A stretch of DNA of 64,000 nt from Deinococcus sp. QL22 (GCF_023370075.1 NZ_CP097149.1:1982001-2046000), one strand, 5' to 3'; positions 27,492 through 37,041 are shown, numbered from the stretch's first letter. Translations and numbers: made by a program. The notes: a model not told the origin generated them from the letters alone.

Positions 27492-28046
27492 ATGACCGAC
27501 AAGCACCTATCCGACAAGCACCTGTCACACCAGCTGTCGTATTTGCTGCGGCACGCGCCGCATGAGGCGGGCCTGACGCTCGCGCCGGGTGGTTGGGTTC
27601 CGCTGGAGCCTGTGCTGGCGCATCTGCATGTCACCCGTGAGCAGGTGGCACGGGTGGTGGCAGCCAGCGACAAACAACGCTTCAGCCTCGGCACCGATGC
27701 CCGCACAGGCAGCGAGCGCGTCCGGGCCAATCAGGGCCACAGCGTCCCTGTAGACCTTGAACTGGTGCCCACGCTGCCGCCCGCCGTGCTGTATCACGGC
27801 ACTTATCCCGACGCCCTGCCCGCCATCCGCGCCACTGGACTGAAGGCCATGAACCGCCACCATGTCCACCTCTCGCCCGATACCGCCACTGCCACCAAAG
27901 TCGGTACGCGGCGCGGCCTGCCTGTGGTGCTGACCGTCCACGCGGGCCAGATGCACACGGCCGGACACCTGTTTTATGTCAGTTCCAATGGCGTATGGCT
28001 CACTGAACATGTGCCATCAGAGTTCGTGGAGTTTCCACAGGGCTGA
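27492..28046 (+). CDS. kptA: RNA 2'-phosphotransferase (KptA/Tpt1 family)
   Basis: This enzyme removes a 2'-phosphate from RNA by transferring it to NAD+, giving ADP-ribose 1'',2''-cyclic phosphate and nicotinamide. It has 184 residues. Family motifs are SHQLSYLLRHAPHE, RANQGHS, LYHGT, HHVHLS and SNGVWLTEHVP, covering the Arg-His-Arg-Arg-type active site. Bacteria lack the tRNA-splicing pathway that makes such ends, so the natural substrate is unclear; repair of damaged RNA is one suggestion. It is followed, about 200 nt on, by a sirtuin gene in the same direction. Confidence 0.92.
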   Translation: MTDKHLSDKHLSHQLSYLLRHAPHEAGLTLAPGGWVPLEPVLAHLHVTREQVARVVAASDKQRFSLGTDARTGSERVRANQGHSVPVDLELVPTLPPAVLYHGTYPDALPAIRATGLKAMNRHHVHLSPDTATATKVGTRRGLPVVLTVHAGQMHTAGHLFYVSSNGVWLTEHVPSEFVEFPQG

Positions 28047-28107
28047 TACAGATTGAATCCTGCTCTTTTTAGGAATCAACCCGACTTGAAAAGCCCCGAA
28101 GGGGAGC

Positions 28108-28218
28108 GGACTTGCAAAGCTGCGCAGCAGAGCGAGTGGAAAAAAATACGGACTCCGCGTTATGGAGCCGCAAGCGGTGCTTTCCTGGTGGTGACGGAAT
28201 AAAGCGCAATCCGTATGA
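28108..28218. repeat. Dispersed intergenic element
   Basis: The left part (GGACTTGCAAAGCTGCG at 28108-28124) matches the TCGCAG-AGCTGCGA block found at 43.1 and 46.3 kb. The stretch 28121-28218 aligns end to end with 4655-4751. ATACGGA (28146-28152) and TCCGTAT (28210-28216) form an inverted pair. It fills most of the kptA-sirtuin gap. Confidence 0.6.
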
Positions 28219-28244
28219 CCTACCATTCATGAAATAATCCCCCT

Positions 28245-28988
28245 ATGCTCACTCTGGATCAGGCCCGCGCTGCTCTCGCTTCTGCTCGCCGGGTAGCTGT
28301 CCTGACCGGAGCGGGCGTAAGTGCCGAGAGCGGCATTCCTACCTTCCGTGACGCCCAGACCGGGCATTGGGCGCGGTTCCGGCCCGAAGACTTGGCGAGT
28401 CCTGACGCGTACCACCGCGACCCCGACCTGGTGTGGCAGTGGTACGCGGGCCGCTACGCCGATGTGACCCGTGCCCAACCCAACGCTGCGCACACCTTGC
28501 TGGCGCAACTGGAGCGTGAAAAGGGTACCGGCTTTTTCCTGGCGACCCAGAATGTAGATGGTCTGCACGCCCGCGCAGGCAGCGGCACGGGCGGCGGGCA
28601 GATGGTGGAACTGCACGGGAGCCTCGCCAGCGCCCGCGATGAGGTCACGGGTGAAGTGTTCGCCTTGCCCGACCCCGCCGAGTTGGTCACGCCGCCCACC
28701 TCGCCTGCCGGAAACCGCATGCGCCCCCACATCGTCTGGTTTGGAGAGTACCTGTCCCCAGATGTGCTGGAGGCTGCCCAGGTCGCGTTCTATGAGGCGG
28801 AAGTGGCCCTGATTCTGGGCACCAGCGGCCTGGTGTATCCGGCGGCAGGGCTGGCCCGCCACACCCAACAGGGCGGCGGCGTGGTCATAGAGGTCAATAC
28901 GGCAGACACCGACTTGACCGCTCAGATGAATTTCAGCCTGCGCGATCTGGCCTCAAGCGGGCTGGCACGGCTGATGGGGGCGGGGTAG
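28245..28988 (+). CDS. Sir2-family NAD-dependent protein deacylase
   Basis: This 247-residue sirtuin removes acyl groups from lysines using NAD+. The motifs GAGVSAESGIPTFRD, TQNVDGLH, the catalytic His in ELHGSL, GTSGLVYPAAGL and EVNTADTDL are all present. The four zinc-binding Cys expected after HGS are absent; the segment reads ASARDEVTGEVFALPDP. Such zinc-less sirtuins are known in some bacterial lineages. AATAAT six nt before the ATG suggests leaderless translation. Its neighbour kptA is another NAD+-consuming ADP-ribosyl-transfer enzyme. Confidence 0.9.
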   Translation: MLTLDQARAALASARRVAVLTGAGVSAESGIPTFRDAQTGHWARFRPEDLASPDAYHRDPDLVWQWYAGRYADVTRAQPNAAHTLLAQLEREKGTGFFLATQNVDGLHARAGSGTGGGQMVELHGSLASARDEVTGEVFALPDPAELVTPPTSPAGNRMRPHIVWFGEYLSPDVLEAAQVAFYEAEVALILGTSGLVYPAAGLARHTQQGGGVVIEVNTADTDLTAQMNFSLRDLASSGLARLMGAG

Positions 28989-29086
28989 GAATTCATCCAC
29001 CAACCGGGACAGACATCACAGCCCTGCCTCCCGCGTTCTGTTAAGCTGCCCTGTTTCGCGGCGGCCCAGTACGGCACTGCCGGAAG

Positions 29087-29100
29087 GGACTGAGAAGTCC
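29087..29100 (+). promoter_or_regulatory. GNRA-loop hairpin in leader of DUF512 gene
   Basis: GGACT and AGTCC enclose a GAGA tetraloop, eight nt before the GGGAGGA Shine-Dalgarno sequence and 14 nt before the ATG at 29114. Its role is unknown; it may influence initiation or mRNA stability. Confidence 0.4.
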
Positions 29101-29113
29101 GAAGGGAGGACAG

Positions 29114-30694
<1,581 letters not shown>

Positions 30695-30830
30695 AGCCTC
30701 TAGTCATTGACCAGCAGCTCAGTCAAGTGGGCGGCAGGAAGCACGTCTTCTTGTCGCTCACTTCGTTGTTCTCTTGCCAGATTACTGACTACCCTTCAAG
30801 TTTGTCCCCAAAAAGTGTAAGATTGTTCTC

Positions 30831-31217
30831 ATGTTCAGTGGATTCCAGAAATTTTTGATGCGTGGCAACTTGGTTGACCTCGCTGTCGGTGTGATTATCG
30901 GCGCGGCTTTTGCTGGTGTCGTCACTGCCTTTACGCAGGGCGTAGTGATGCCTATCCTCGGCATTTTCGGCGGCGTGCCCAACTTCGACGCCCTCTCCTT
31001 CAGTATCAACGGCAGCATCTTTAAATACGGTACGTTCCTCACGGCCTTAATTACCTTCGTAATTACTGCGGCAGTGGTGTATTTCTTTGTCATCACGCCC
31101 TTTACACGCATGCTGGAACGCGCCAAGCGTGAAGAAACGCCCGTTGTGGCCGAACCTACCAACGAAGAAAAACTACTGGCCGAAATCCGCGACGCACTTA
31201 AGAATCGCCCGCTGTAA
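30831..31217 (+). CDS. mscL: Large-conductance mechanosensitive channel
   Basis: MscL opens at high membrane tension to release solutes during hypo-osmotic shock. The 128 residues show the amphipathic N-terminus MFSGFQKFLMRGN, TM1 VDLAVGVIIGAAFAGVV, TM2 around FLTALITFVITAAVVYFF, and the cytoplasmic helix EEKLLAEIRDAL. TAAGAT (30818-30823) stands seven nt before the ATG, suggesting a leaderless transcript. Confidence 0.96.
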   Translation: MFSGFQKFLMRGNLVDLAVGVIIGAAFAGVVTAFTQGVVMPILGIFGGVPNFDALSFSINGSIFKYGTFLTALITFVITAAVVYFFVITPFTRMLERAKREETPVVAEPTNEEKLLAEIRDALKNRPL

Positions 31218-31292
31218 TTCTCTGTCCTGGCCTCTGCTGCCCGTGCCGCACTGCCCCTTTCTTAGTGGGCGGCGCGGCTCTATTGTGTGCCC

Positions 31293-31766
31293 ATGACTGT
31301 ACCCACTGCCTCTCCGTCCCGCTCCGCCCTGTTGGCCCGCGCCCTGCATAGCCACCGCGCCGCCCTGATGGACTTGTACGCCGAGTTGCCCGACGATCAG
31401 GCCCAATTTGCGGCGTGGGAAGGCGGCATGAGCTTCGTGGCGTTGGCCGACCACTTATCGGGCAGCAGCGAGCGGTTTCTGGGGATGGTTCAGGGCCAGG
31501 CCCCTGGCGCGTTGCCTGCTCCCAGCGCCGATTTGCCTGCCGCCCGCGCCCGCCTTCAGCAGACCACCGAGGCGGCCATGAGCGCCATTGCTGCCCTCGG
31601 CAACGAAGATCTGGGCCGCCGCGTGACTGCATTCGGGGGCCGAGAAATGCCGATTGCTGCAATGGTAGACATGCTGATCACGCATGAGGCGCACCACAAA
31701 GGTCAGGTGTGGATGATGGCCCGCATGATTGGTGTGAAGCCACCTATGTTCGTCAAAATGGGCTGA
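31293..31766 (+). CDS. DinB-family protein
   Basis: This 157-residue four-helix DinB-like protein is probably metal-binding. The His ligands are in ADHLSGSS (about 53) and in the C-terminal THEAHHKGQVWMM. DinB proteins are abundant in Deinococcus and include thiol transferases and stress-induced proteins. I chose the ATG at 31293 because TATTGT (31281-31286) is six nt upstream; a GTG two codons earlier is possible. Confidence 0.82.
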   Translation: MTVPTASPSRSALLARALHSHRAALMDLYAELPDDQAQFAAWEGGMSFVALADHLSGSSERFLGMVQGQAPGALPAPSADLPAARARLQQTTEAAMSAIAALGNEDLGRRVTAFGGREMPIAAMVDMLITHEAHHKGQVWMMARMIGVKPPMFVKMG

Positions 31767-31824
31767 AGAAAGTGAATGTACAGAGCCAGCCTATGCTCAG
31801 GCTGGACCTGTTTTCACCGTTCTG

Positions 31825-32436
31825 CTAAGCCTTGCCCGCCTCTTTGGGCCGGGGAACGATTGGTGTCTCGTTGGCAGGAACGCGGCCCCGCACATCTTTC
31901 AGCATCTCGCGGATCACGGCAAAATCCGCGTCCAGGTCGCCTGTGGGCGTCACATACCCGATGACGCCGATACGTTTGTGTTGCCAGTCCAGCGCAATCA
32001 CACCAATCGGCAGGCCCGCTTCCAGGGCCATGTAATAAAAGCCGGTTTTCCAGTACTGGCCGCGTTTGCGGGTTCCTTCGGGGGCCACCACCAGCACGAT
32101 TTCCTTCTGGCTATGAATCAGGGCCACCACCGCGTCTACAAAGTTGCCGCCCGCCTGCTGACGGTTGACCGGGAGGCCGCCCACCGCCCGCATAAACAGG
32201 CCCAGCGGAAACTGGAACAGTTCTTTTTTGCCCACCCAATGCACCGGAATCCGGGTTCCCCAGCGCCACAACAGAGCCGGGAAGAAATCGAGGTTGCTGG
32301 TGTGTGGGGCGGCGGCGGCCACGAATTTCGGCCCCGGCGGAGGCGCGATTATGGATTCCCAACCTGCCACACGCAGCACAAAGGAGGCCAGACGCGACCA
32401 TGGGGTAGGCCGCTGATTCAACCAGAGAACAGACAC
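31825..32436 (-). CDS. Lysophospholipid acyltransferase-like (PlsC family) protein
   Basis: This 203-residue acyltransferase is of the 1-acyl-glycerol-3-phosphate acyltransferase superfamily. The HX4D motif is HTSNLD, and the phosphate-binding motif is APEGTRKR. The WHGKKELF-like segment HWVGKKELFQFPLG is also typical. Short members like this one often act in membrane lipid remodelling; the substrate is unknown. The GTG at 32436 lies six nt behind TATACT, supporting this start. Confidence 0.85.
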   Translation of the reverse strand: MSVLWLNQRPTPWSRLASFVLRVAGWESIIAPPPGPKFVAAAAPHTSNLDFFPALLWRWGTRIPVHWVGKKELFQFPLGLFMRAVGGLPVNRQQAGGNFVDAVVALIHSQKEIVLVVAPEGTRKRGQYWKTGFYYMALEAGLPIGVIALDWQHKRIGVIGYVTPTGDLDADFAVIREMLKDVRGRVPANETPIVPRPKEAGKA

Positions 32437-32517
32437 TTCAGCAGTATAGGTGGGGCACTATTGACCGCAGACCTACCTAGACGCAGTTCATTTATTGCCG
32501 AGTCGTAGGCAGGCCGC

Positions 32518-33216
32518 TCAGTGGGTTTGCTCGGCCACCAGTGCCCGCCATTCGCGGAAGGTCACGGGAAACAGCGGCTCGGCCAATTCTGCCAAAGCCC
32601 GCGCATACAGCCGGATTTCGTACTGTGCGCCGTCGTGGTCGCGCAGGCCGATAAAGTGCAGCAGCGAGCGCACATTAAAGGTGTAATACGACTCGGTATA
32701 CAGACTCTGCGGCAACACGCCCCGCGCCTGCTCCCGCGTGACCCCCAGGCCCAACAGCGTCTGGTACGCGCCGTAAGCCGATTGCCACGCCTCCGCCCAG
32801 ACCCGTGCTGCCTGCGCCTGATCCAGTGTGCCGTCGTCTTCTACACTGGCCTGGCGGTTGCTGGGAGCCTGTTTCCGGAAGCTGAGCGGCTGAAAATTGC
32901 GTTCCTGTTGCTCCACATACCTTCCCGACGTTTCGTTTTTAGAGACTCCGGCTCTATGTCTCACCCATTGCCGATCTACAAAAATGGGGCAAATTACCTT
33001 AAATGTGATCATGTTGTGTTCGAACGGCGAGCCATGCTGATGCCGTAAGAGGTAGCGAATCAGCTTTTCGTCGCGGGCATTCAGGGGCGCGTCACTGTCT
33101 CCGCCGAAAGAAACGCGTGCGGCATTGGCAATCATTTTGTCATCGCCAGCGTGCTGAATCAGGGTTACGCTGCCCAGTTGGTCGCCGAGGGGGTAGAGGG
33201 TACGGGCGTCTGTCAT
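32518..33216 (-). CDS. thyX: FAD-dependent thymidylate synthase
   Basis: ThyX makes dTMP from dUMP with methylene-tetrahydrofolate and FAD, replacing ThyA. The signature RHRAGVSKNETSGRY fits RHRxxSxNExSxRY, and the C-terminal catalytic part has ESYYTFNVRSLLHFIGLR. I place the start at the ATG at 33216 (232 residues). The longer frame to 33318 would run through a terminator hairpin for the next gene. Confidence 0.95.
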   Translation of the reverse strand: MTDARTLYPLGDQLGSVTLIQHAGDDKMIANAARVSFGGDSDAPLNARDEKLIRYLLRHQHGSPFEHNMITFKVICPIFVDRQWVRHRAGVSKNETSGRYVEQQERNFQPLSFRKQAPSNRQASVEDDGTLDQAQAARVWAEAWQSAYGAYQTLLGLGVTREQARGVLPQSLYTESYYTFNVRSLLHFIGLRDHDGAQYEIRLYARALAELAEPLFPVTFREWRALVAEQTH

Positions 33217-33273
33217 CTCGGCGTTACTGTAGCGCCCGCACCCGAGCTCAGGCCTTATCCGCCAAATTACAGC

Positions 33274-33314
33274 AAAAAAACCCGCCTGCCCCGGAGGAGG
33301 AGAGGGCAGGCGGG
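33274..33314 (-). terminator. Strong intrinsic terminator (minus strand)
   Basis: A perfect 11-bp stem CCCGCCTGCCC/GGGCAGGCGGG is followed on the minus strand by seven T. It ends transcripts coming from the small membrane protein/EVE genes before thyX. Confidence 0.92.
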
Positions 33315-33368
33315 GCAATTGGGTTGCGGGCGGAGACAGGCCCGCCGTGGAAGGTCTAAAGGGGTATT

Positions 33369-33485
33369 TCAGCGTTTGGGACGATGGGAAACACGCACCG
33401 GCACAGGTGCACGCTTCTGCCGATCTTGTTGCGCGGCGAGCAGCAGTGAAGTGATGACAACCAGGGCGGCCAGCAGCAGTTCCAT
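33369..33485 (-). CDS. Small single-pass membrane protein (38 aa)
   Basis: A 38-codon frame starts MELLLAALVVITSLLLAAQ, a clean membrane helix, and ends in a basic tail (DRQKRAPVPVRVSHRPKR), giving a positive-inside topology with the tail in the cytoplasm. It lies between the EVE gene and a perfect terminator, which argues that something ending here is transcribed. There is no clear Shine-Dalgarno sequence. Its function is unknown. Confidence 0.45.
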   Translation of the reverse strand: MELLLAALVVITSLLLAAQQDRQKRAPVPVRVSHRPKR

Positions 33486-33567
33486 GCCTGCAGTGTGCGC
33501 CGTAGCCTCTGACAAGACCGTGACAACGGATGCGGGTTGGCCGGGTAAACGGGAGGGTGTCAGGCTC

Positions 33568-34068
33568 TCAGATGAAGGCGGGTTCCAGTAGCCCAAGTTC
33601 CAGTGCCCCAAGCTCCAGCCCCACCGCTTCCAGTGCCGCTGCAAACTGCGCCGCTGTCACCGGAATCACGCTGAGGCGCGTGCCCTTGTGGGTCAGGGGC
33701 GAGTCTTCCCACTCCGGCAGCCCTCGCAGGGCGTCCAGTGTCAGCAGGCTTGGGAAGGCCGCGACGGGCGACACGTCCACCATGCTCCAGCGCGGATTGT
33801 CGGGCAAGCTTTTGGGATCAAAATACGCGCTCTCTGGGTCGAATTGCAGGTCGTCGGTGTAGGCCGCCCGCACCACCCGCGCCACGCCTGCCACGCCGTT
33901 CGGTTTGGCGTTGGAGTGGTAAAATAGGCACAGGTCGCCCGCATTCATTTGCCGCAGATAGTTGCGGGCCAGATAATTCCGCACGCCGTTCCAAGGCTCC
34001 TTGCCCACCCGCACCAGATCGGGGTAGCCGAACACGTCGGGTTCAGATTTTAGAAGCCAGTAGAGCAT
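33568..34068 (-). CDS. EVE domain protein
   Basis: This 166-residue protein is almost wholly an EVE domain, a PUA-like fold thought to bind modified bases or RNA. It begins MLYWLLKSEPDVFGYPDL and has WNGVRNYLARNYLRQMNAGD and FYHSNAKPNGVAG, all family hallmarks. TACCCT lies seven nt before the ATG, suggesting a leaderless mRNA. The tail is Leu/Glu-repetitive (LELGALELGLLEP), encoded by short direct repeats. Confidence 0.9.
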   Translation of the reverse strand: MLYWLLKSEPDVFGYPDLVRVGKEPWNGVRNYLARNYLRQMNAGDLCLFYHSNAKPNGVAGVARVVRAAYTDDLQFDPESAYFDPKSLPDNPRWSMVDVSPVAAFPSLLTLDALRGLPEWEDSPLTHKGTRLSVIPVTAAQFAAALEAVGLELGALELGLLEPAFI

Positions 34069-34073
34069 GGGGA

Positions 34074-34661
34074 TCAGGGTAGCGTTTGGGCGTGGGGTGG
34101 TTCGGGAACCGTGGGCGGGAGTGGCGGCAGATTCTGCGTGTCGCCATTGAGTTGGACTATGCCAGCGCCGTAGCTGTAGCTACCGTCCGTTTGGGTTGGA
34201 ATGCGGTCTAGCGGCAGTACGGCCACGAAACTTCCTCTGGATTGCTTGCTATCCTCACCCACAGGTTCGCCCTCTGTGTTGGGGTCGGCGAGTGACTCAA
34301 CAACAAGGCGGCGGAGTACCGTCCATCGGTTGAGGGGAAGACTTTCTTGTTGGCCGCCCGAAATTTTGTAACTTCCGCCGCCAGTGGCCGGAACTGCACC
34401 GGGAGCTTCCCTGCTCTTTTGCCGAAGCAACAGGCTGGGATTGTTGCAATTTCCGACATTGAACCCCAAGCCCCTCTGCGATTGAATACCAGTGCTGCCG
34501 AACGGTGAATCTAATGAAACTGCTGTCGTGTACAAGCGGTGACCAAGTTCATTCGCACAGATAAGTGGTCGGGAGGCCATCAGCCAACGCTCCTGAAAGC
34601 GGTAACTCCCTGGAACACGGCCCCGGAAAATCTTTTCTTGCAATTCTCTGATATTGCTCAC
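34074..34661 (-). CDS. Hypothetical protein, third gene of padR operon
   Basis: This 195-residue frame starts at a GTG that overlaps the stop of the preceding gene (GTGA). No domain is recognised. The composition (Ser, Gly, Asn, Tyr; two Cys; Pro-rich tail PPLPPTVPEPPH) looks extracytoplasmic, yet there is no signal peptide. It may be either a coupled separate protein or the continuation of the preceding membrane protein separated by a frameshift. Confidence 0.6.
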   Translation of the reverse strand: MSNIRELQEKIFRGRVPGSYRFQERWLMASRPLICANELGHRLYTTAVSLDSPFGSTGIQSQRGLGFNVGNCNNPSLLLRQKSREAPGAVPATGGGSYKISGGQQESLPLNRWTVLRRLVVESLADPNTEGEPVGEDSKQSRGSFVAVLPLDRIPTQTDGSYSYGAGIVQLNGDTQNLPPLPPTVPEPPHAQTLP

Positions 34662-35173
34662 ACGGATAGAGACATAATCGTTGCTGTTTTAATATCGCTG
34701 CTGGCAATGTTGGCATAGACGACTACTTGCGTTCCACGCGGATAGGTCACGGTGGCAGCTTGATACTTGCCGCATGGGGCGTATGTATCGGCAAACAGGC
34801 GGGCAATATCGGCGGGCGTGGCTGCCTCAAAAGCGATGCCTTCTTTGGGCGGCATCCACTCCCTATACACCCACCACCCGCCGCTGCCTGCCAGTAACAC
34901 GGCCAGTGCCAACCAACCCGCTTTATGCGTCAGCGCGTGCCCCAGCAGACTGCGATTCACGGGTTCCGGGTCGCCCATGCTCTTCACGGCCAGAAACTCG
35001 GCTTCCTCGCGGCTAAAGCCCTGCGCCTCGTGTTCGGCGGTGCGCTCCAGCAGATGCGCCCGCAATTCGGCGGCGGCGTCCAGGCGCTCGGCTTTGGGCA
35101 GGCCCAGCGTGGCGCGGTGAATGTAGGCGTCGAGGCTCAGCAGGCGCGGCGTTCGGCTGAGGTGGCGGGTCAT
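34658..35173 (-). CDS. Permease-prefix-domain membrane protein
   Basis: This 171-residue protein has an N-terminal permease prefix domain 1 (DAYIHRATLGLPKAERLDAAAELRAHLLE ... EFLAVKSMGDP, residues 15-72), the module often fused to MacB-type ABC permeases in PadR operons. One membrane helix (about 85-103) and a 65-residue outside segment follow; the permease domain is absent. It overlaps the padR gene by 4 bp upstream and the next gene by 4 bp downstream. Confidence 0.75.
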   Translation of the reverse strand: MTRHLSRTPRLLSLDAYIHRATLGLPKAERLDAAAELRAHLLERTAEHEAQGFSREEAEFLAVKSMGDPEPVNRSLLGHALTHKAGWLALAVLLAGSGGWWVYREWMPPKEGIAFEAATPADIARLFADTYAPCGKYQAATVTYPRGTQVVVYANIASSDIKTATIMSLSV

Positions 35174-35508
35174 GCGGGTTGCCTGAGCTTACGCAACAAA
35201 AGGGCGTCCAGTGCGCCGCGCAGTGTTTGCCATTCGGCCCGCTTGCTGCTTAGGGCCCCCGCGCCCTCATCGGGCAGGCGGTAGACCTTGCGGGGTGCGC
35301 CGCCCCTGTCGCTGGGCTGCGAGTCGCCTTCTACCCAGCCCGCCTTGACTAGACGGTGCAGTGCCGGATACAGGTTGCCTTCGCACAGGTCGAACAGGCC
35401 GCCGCTGCGCTCGTTTACATACTTTAGAATGTCCAGTCCGTAGCGCGGTTGCTCGTTCAGGGCGGCCAGCAAAGCCAGATCAAGCATGCCGGATTTCAGC
35501 GGGTTCAT
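35170..35508 (-). CDS. PadR-family transcriptional regulator
   Basis: This 112-residue winged-helix regulator reads MNPLKSGMLDLALLAALNE, YGLDILKYVNERSGG, EGNLYPALHRLVKAGWV and RKVYRLPDEG, the canonical short PadR domain. The ATG at 35508 has a Shine-Dalgarno sequence (AGGAG) nine nt upstream. PadR proteins generally repress their own operon and respond to small molecules or envelope stress. It heads the operon with the prefix-domain membrane protein. The divergent gap contains CAAGGTAGT twice, 32 bp apart, as a candidate site. Confidence 0.88.
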   Translation of the reverse strand: MNPLKSGMLDLALLAALNEQPRYGLDILKYVNERSGGLFDLCEGNLYPALHRLVKAGWVEGDSQPSDRGGAPRKVYRLPDEGAGALSSKRAEWQTLRGALDALLLRKLRQPA

Positions 35509-35657
35509 CAGCCAACTCCTTTTGAGTCCCGTCCTGCTGGATACTTGCTCACCAAGGTAGTCGGCCCCAAGTGTCTTGTCAGGCAAGGTAGTGCGCCGAT
35601 CTCTGTCCCGTGCCTTCTCCCACTTTATTTTTTACTGTGGCCCACTAGAATCTGTTT

Positions 35658-36725
35658 GTGCGATTCTCGCCGTGGTTACCCGTCTTACTCATTCTTGCGC
35701 TCGGTGCCTATCTGTTGCCAGAGCAGCGGGCCGATCCGGTGCTGTCTGTGCCGCCTGCCCAAACCAGTGCGCTGCCCAACCAGTTGCCCGAAACCACCCG
35801 CGCCCTGTTCGAAAAGCTGCGCCCCGCTACTGTGCGCGTGGAAAGCGTGAACAGCGCCCGCAACACGGCGGGCCTCGGTACCGGCTTTTTTATCAGTGAA
35901 ACGGGGCAGGTTCTCACCGCGTACCACGTGGTTGCAGAAGGGCAATTGTTCCAGATCAGTACGCTGTCGGGGCGCTCGTATCCGGCGCGGGTCACGGCCT
36001 TTGATGCCGCCGCTGATGTGGCGCTGCTCCAGGTGCAGGGGCGCGGGCCATTTCCGGCCTATAACCTCGCGACTCGCCCGCCGCGTGTGGGTGAAACGGT
36101 GTTGGCTATCGGCAACAGCGGCGGAGACTTTTTACAGCCACGCCGGGGCCGCCTGCTGCGCCTGAATGCCGATGCAGGCCGAGCCGATTTCCCGCAGGGC
36201 ACGCTGGAAATGACCGCGCCCCTGGCCCCCGGTGACAGTGGCGGCCCGATCATCGACGGCAACGGGCAGGCCATCGGTGTCATCAGCTATATCCGGGTGG
36301 ATACCAGTGGCCAGACCCGCACCAGTTACGCCGTACCTGTGACCGAGGGCAACGACCTGATCGCTGCTCTGCGCACAGGCGTCAAGCGAGATACGCCGGT
36401 GGTGGGCCTGGTCTTCGATTCCAACCACAGCGGCATGACTGATCCCCCCGGTGCAGTGGTGGCCCGCGTTGCCAAGGGCAGTCCTGCCGCCCGCGCAGGC
36501 CTGATCGGAACGCCCCTTGATGCCGAGGCCAATCCTGTAGGACTCGGAGACGTGATTCTCAGTGTGAACGGTGTGCGAACCCGTGACGCCGATGAGGTCA
36601 TCAACCAGATTCGCCGCGCCGAGATTGGCGACACGATTACGATAGGCTACCAACGCGGAGACGAGCGCCGAGAAGCGCAAATTACGCTGGCGGCGCGGCG
36701 CAGTGTGCCGGACTTGGATCAGTGA
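35658..36725 (+). CDS. HtrA/DegP-like trypsin-fold serine protease with PDZ domain
   Basis: This 355-residue envelope protease has an N-terminal signal anchor (about 4-21). The trypsin-like domain contains the catalytic His (TAYHVV), Asp (DAAADVALL) and Ser (APGDSGGP). A PDZ domain follows (about 255-345: GAVVARVAKGSPAARAGL, LGDVILSVNGV). HtrA proteases degrade or refold damaged envelope proteins. GTG is the start; TAGAAT (35646-35651) is six nt upstream. It is divergent from padR. Confidence 0.9.
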   Translation: MRFSPWLPVLLILALGAYLLPEQRADPVLSVPPAQTSALPNQLPETTRALFEKLRPATVRVESVNSARNTAGLGTGFFISETGQVLTAYHVVAEGQLFQISTLSGRSYPARVTAFDAAADVALLQVQGRGPFPAYNLATRPPRVGETVLAIGNSGGDFLQPRRGRLLRLNADAGRADFPQGTLEMTAPLAPGDSGGPIIDGNGQAIGVISYIRVDTSGQTRTSYAVPVTEGNDLIAALRTGVKRDTPVVGLVFDSNHSGMTDPPGAVVARVAKGSPAARAGLIGTPLDAEANPVGLGDVILSVNGVRTRDADEVINQIRRAEIGDTITIGYQRGDERREAQITLAARRSVPDLDQ

Positions 36726-36821
36726 GGGCGCGGGACGCCGTAAAAAACACCAGGGCTGAAGCTCAAGTTGTCGTCATCCGGCTTAAATGGGGATTTCATC
36801 GGTTCGGCGCAGACTTGGGGG

Positions 36822-37022
36822 ATGTCACGTGCCTTTGTCAAGGAAGACAGTGGGGAACGCTGGACGCCCCCAACTGCCCCGGCCCAATACCGAATTGTGC
36901 TGCCGACCGATCACGGCCCCGAAGTACTGCGGGAAACCGACGATCTGTTGACGGCCTTGCAGCGACTTCAGGCAGGACTGGAATTGCGGGATCGTCAGGG
37001 CATCCTGATCGCCAGAGGGTGA
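36822..37022 (+). CDS. Small hypothetical protein
   Basis: This 66-residue frame starts MSRAFVKEDSGERW and continues with YRIVLPTDHGPEVL and a helical Leu-rich part. It looks coding and lies about 96 nt behind the protease gene in the same direction. I start it at the ATG at 36822 because the preceding GGGGG is the only ribosome-binding-like sequence; 36768 is possible. The function is unknown. Confidence 0.6.
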   Translation: MSRAFVKEDSGERWTPPTAPAQYRIVLPTDHGPEVLRETDDLLTALQRLQAGLELRDRQGILIARG

Positions 37023-37041
37023 GTGCTCTTTACTCTCTCTA

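Noticed and set aside
28047..28244. Possible small gene between kptA and the sirtuin
   Set aside because: The stretch is explained by a dispersed non-coding element also found at 4.7 kb; frames are short and broken.
29080..29100. CTGAGA in a leader, reminiscent of a TPP riboswitch
   Set aside because: None of the other conserved TPP segments is present, and the word is explained by a simple hairpin loop.
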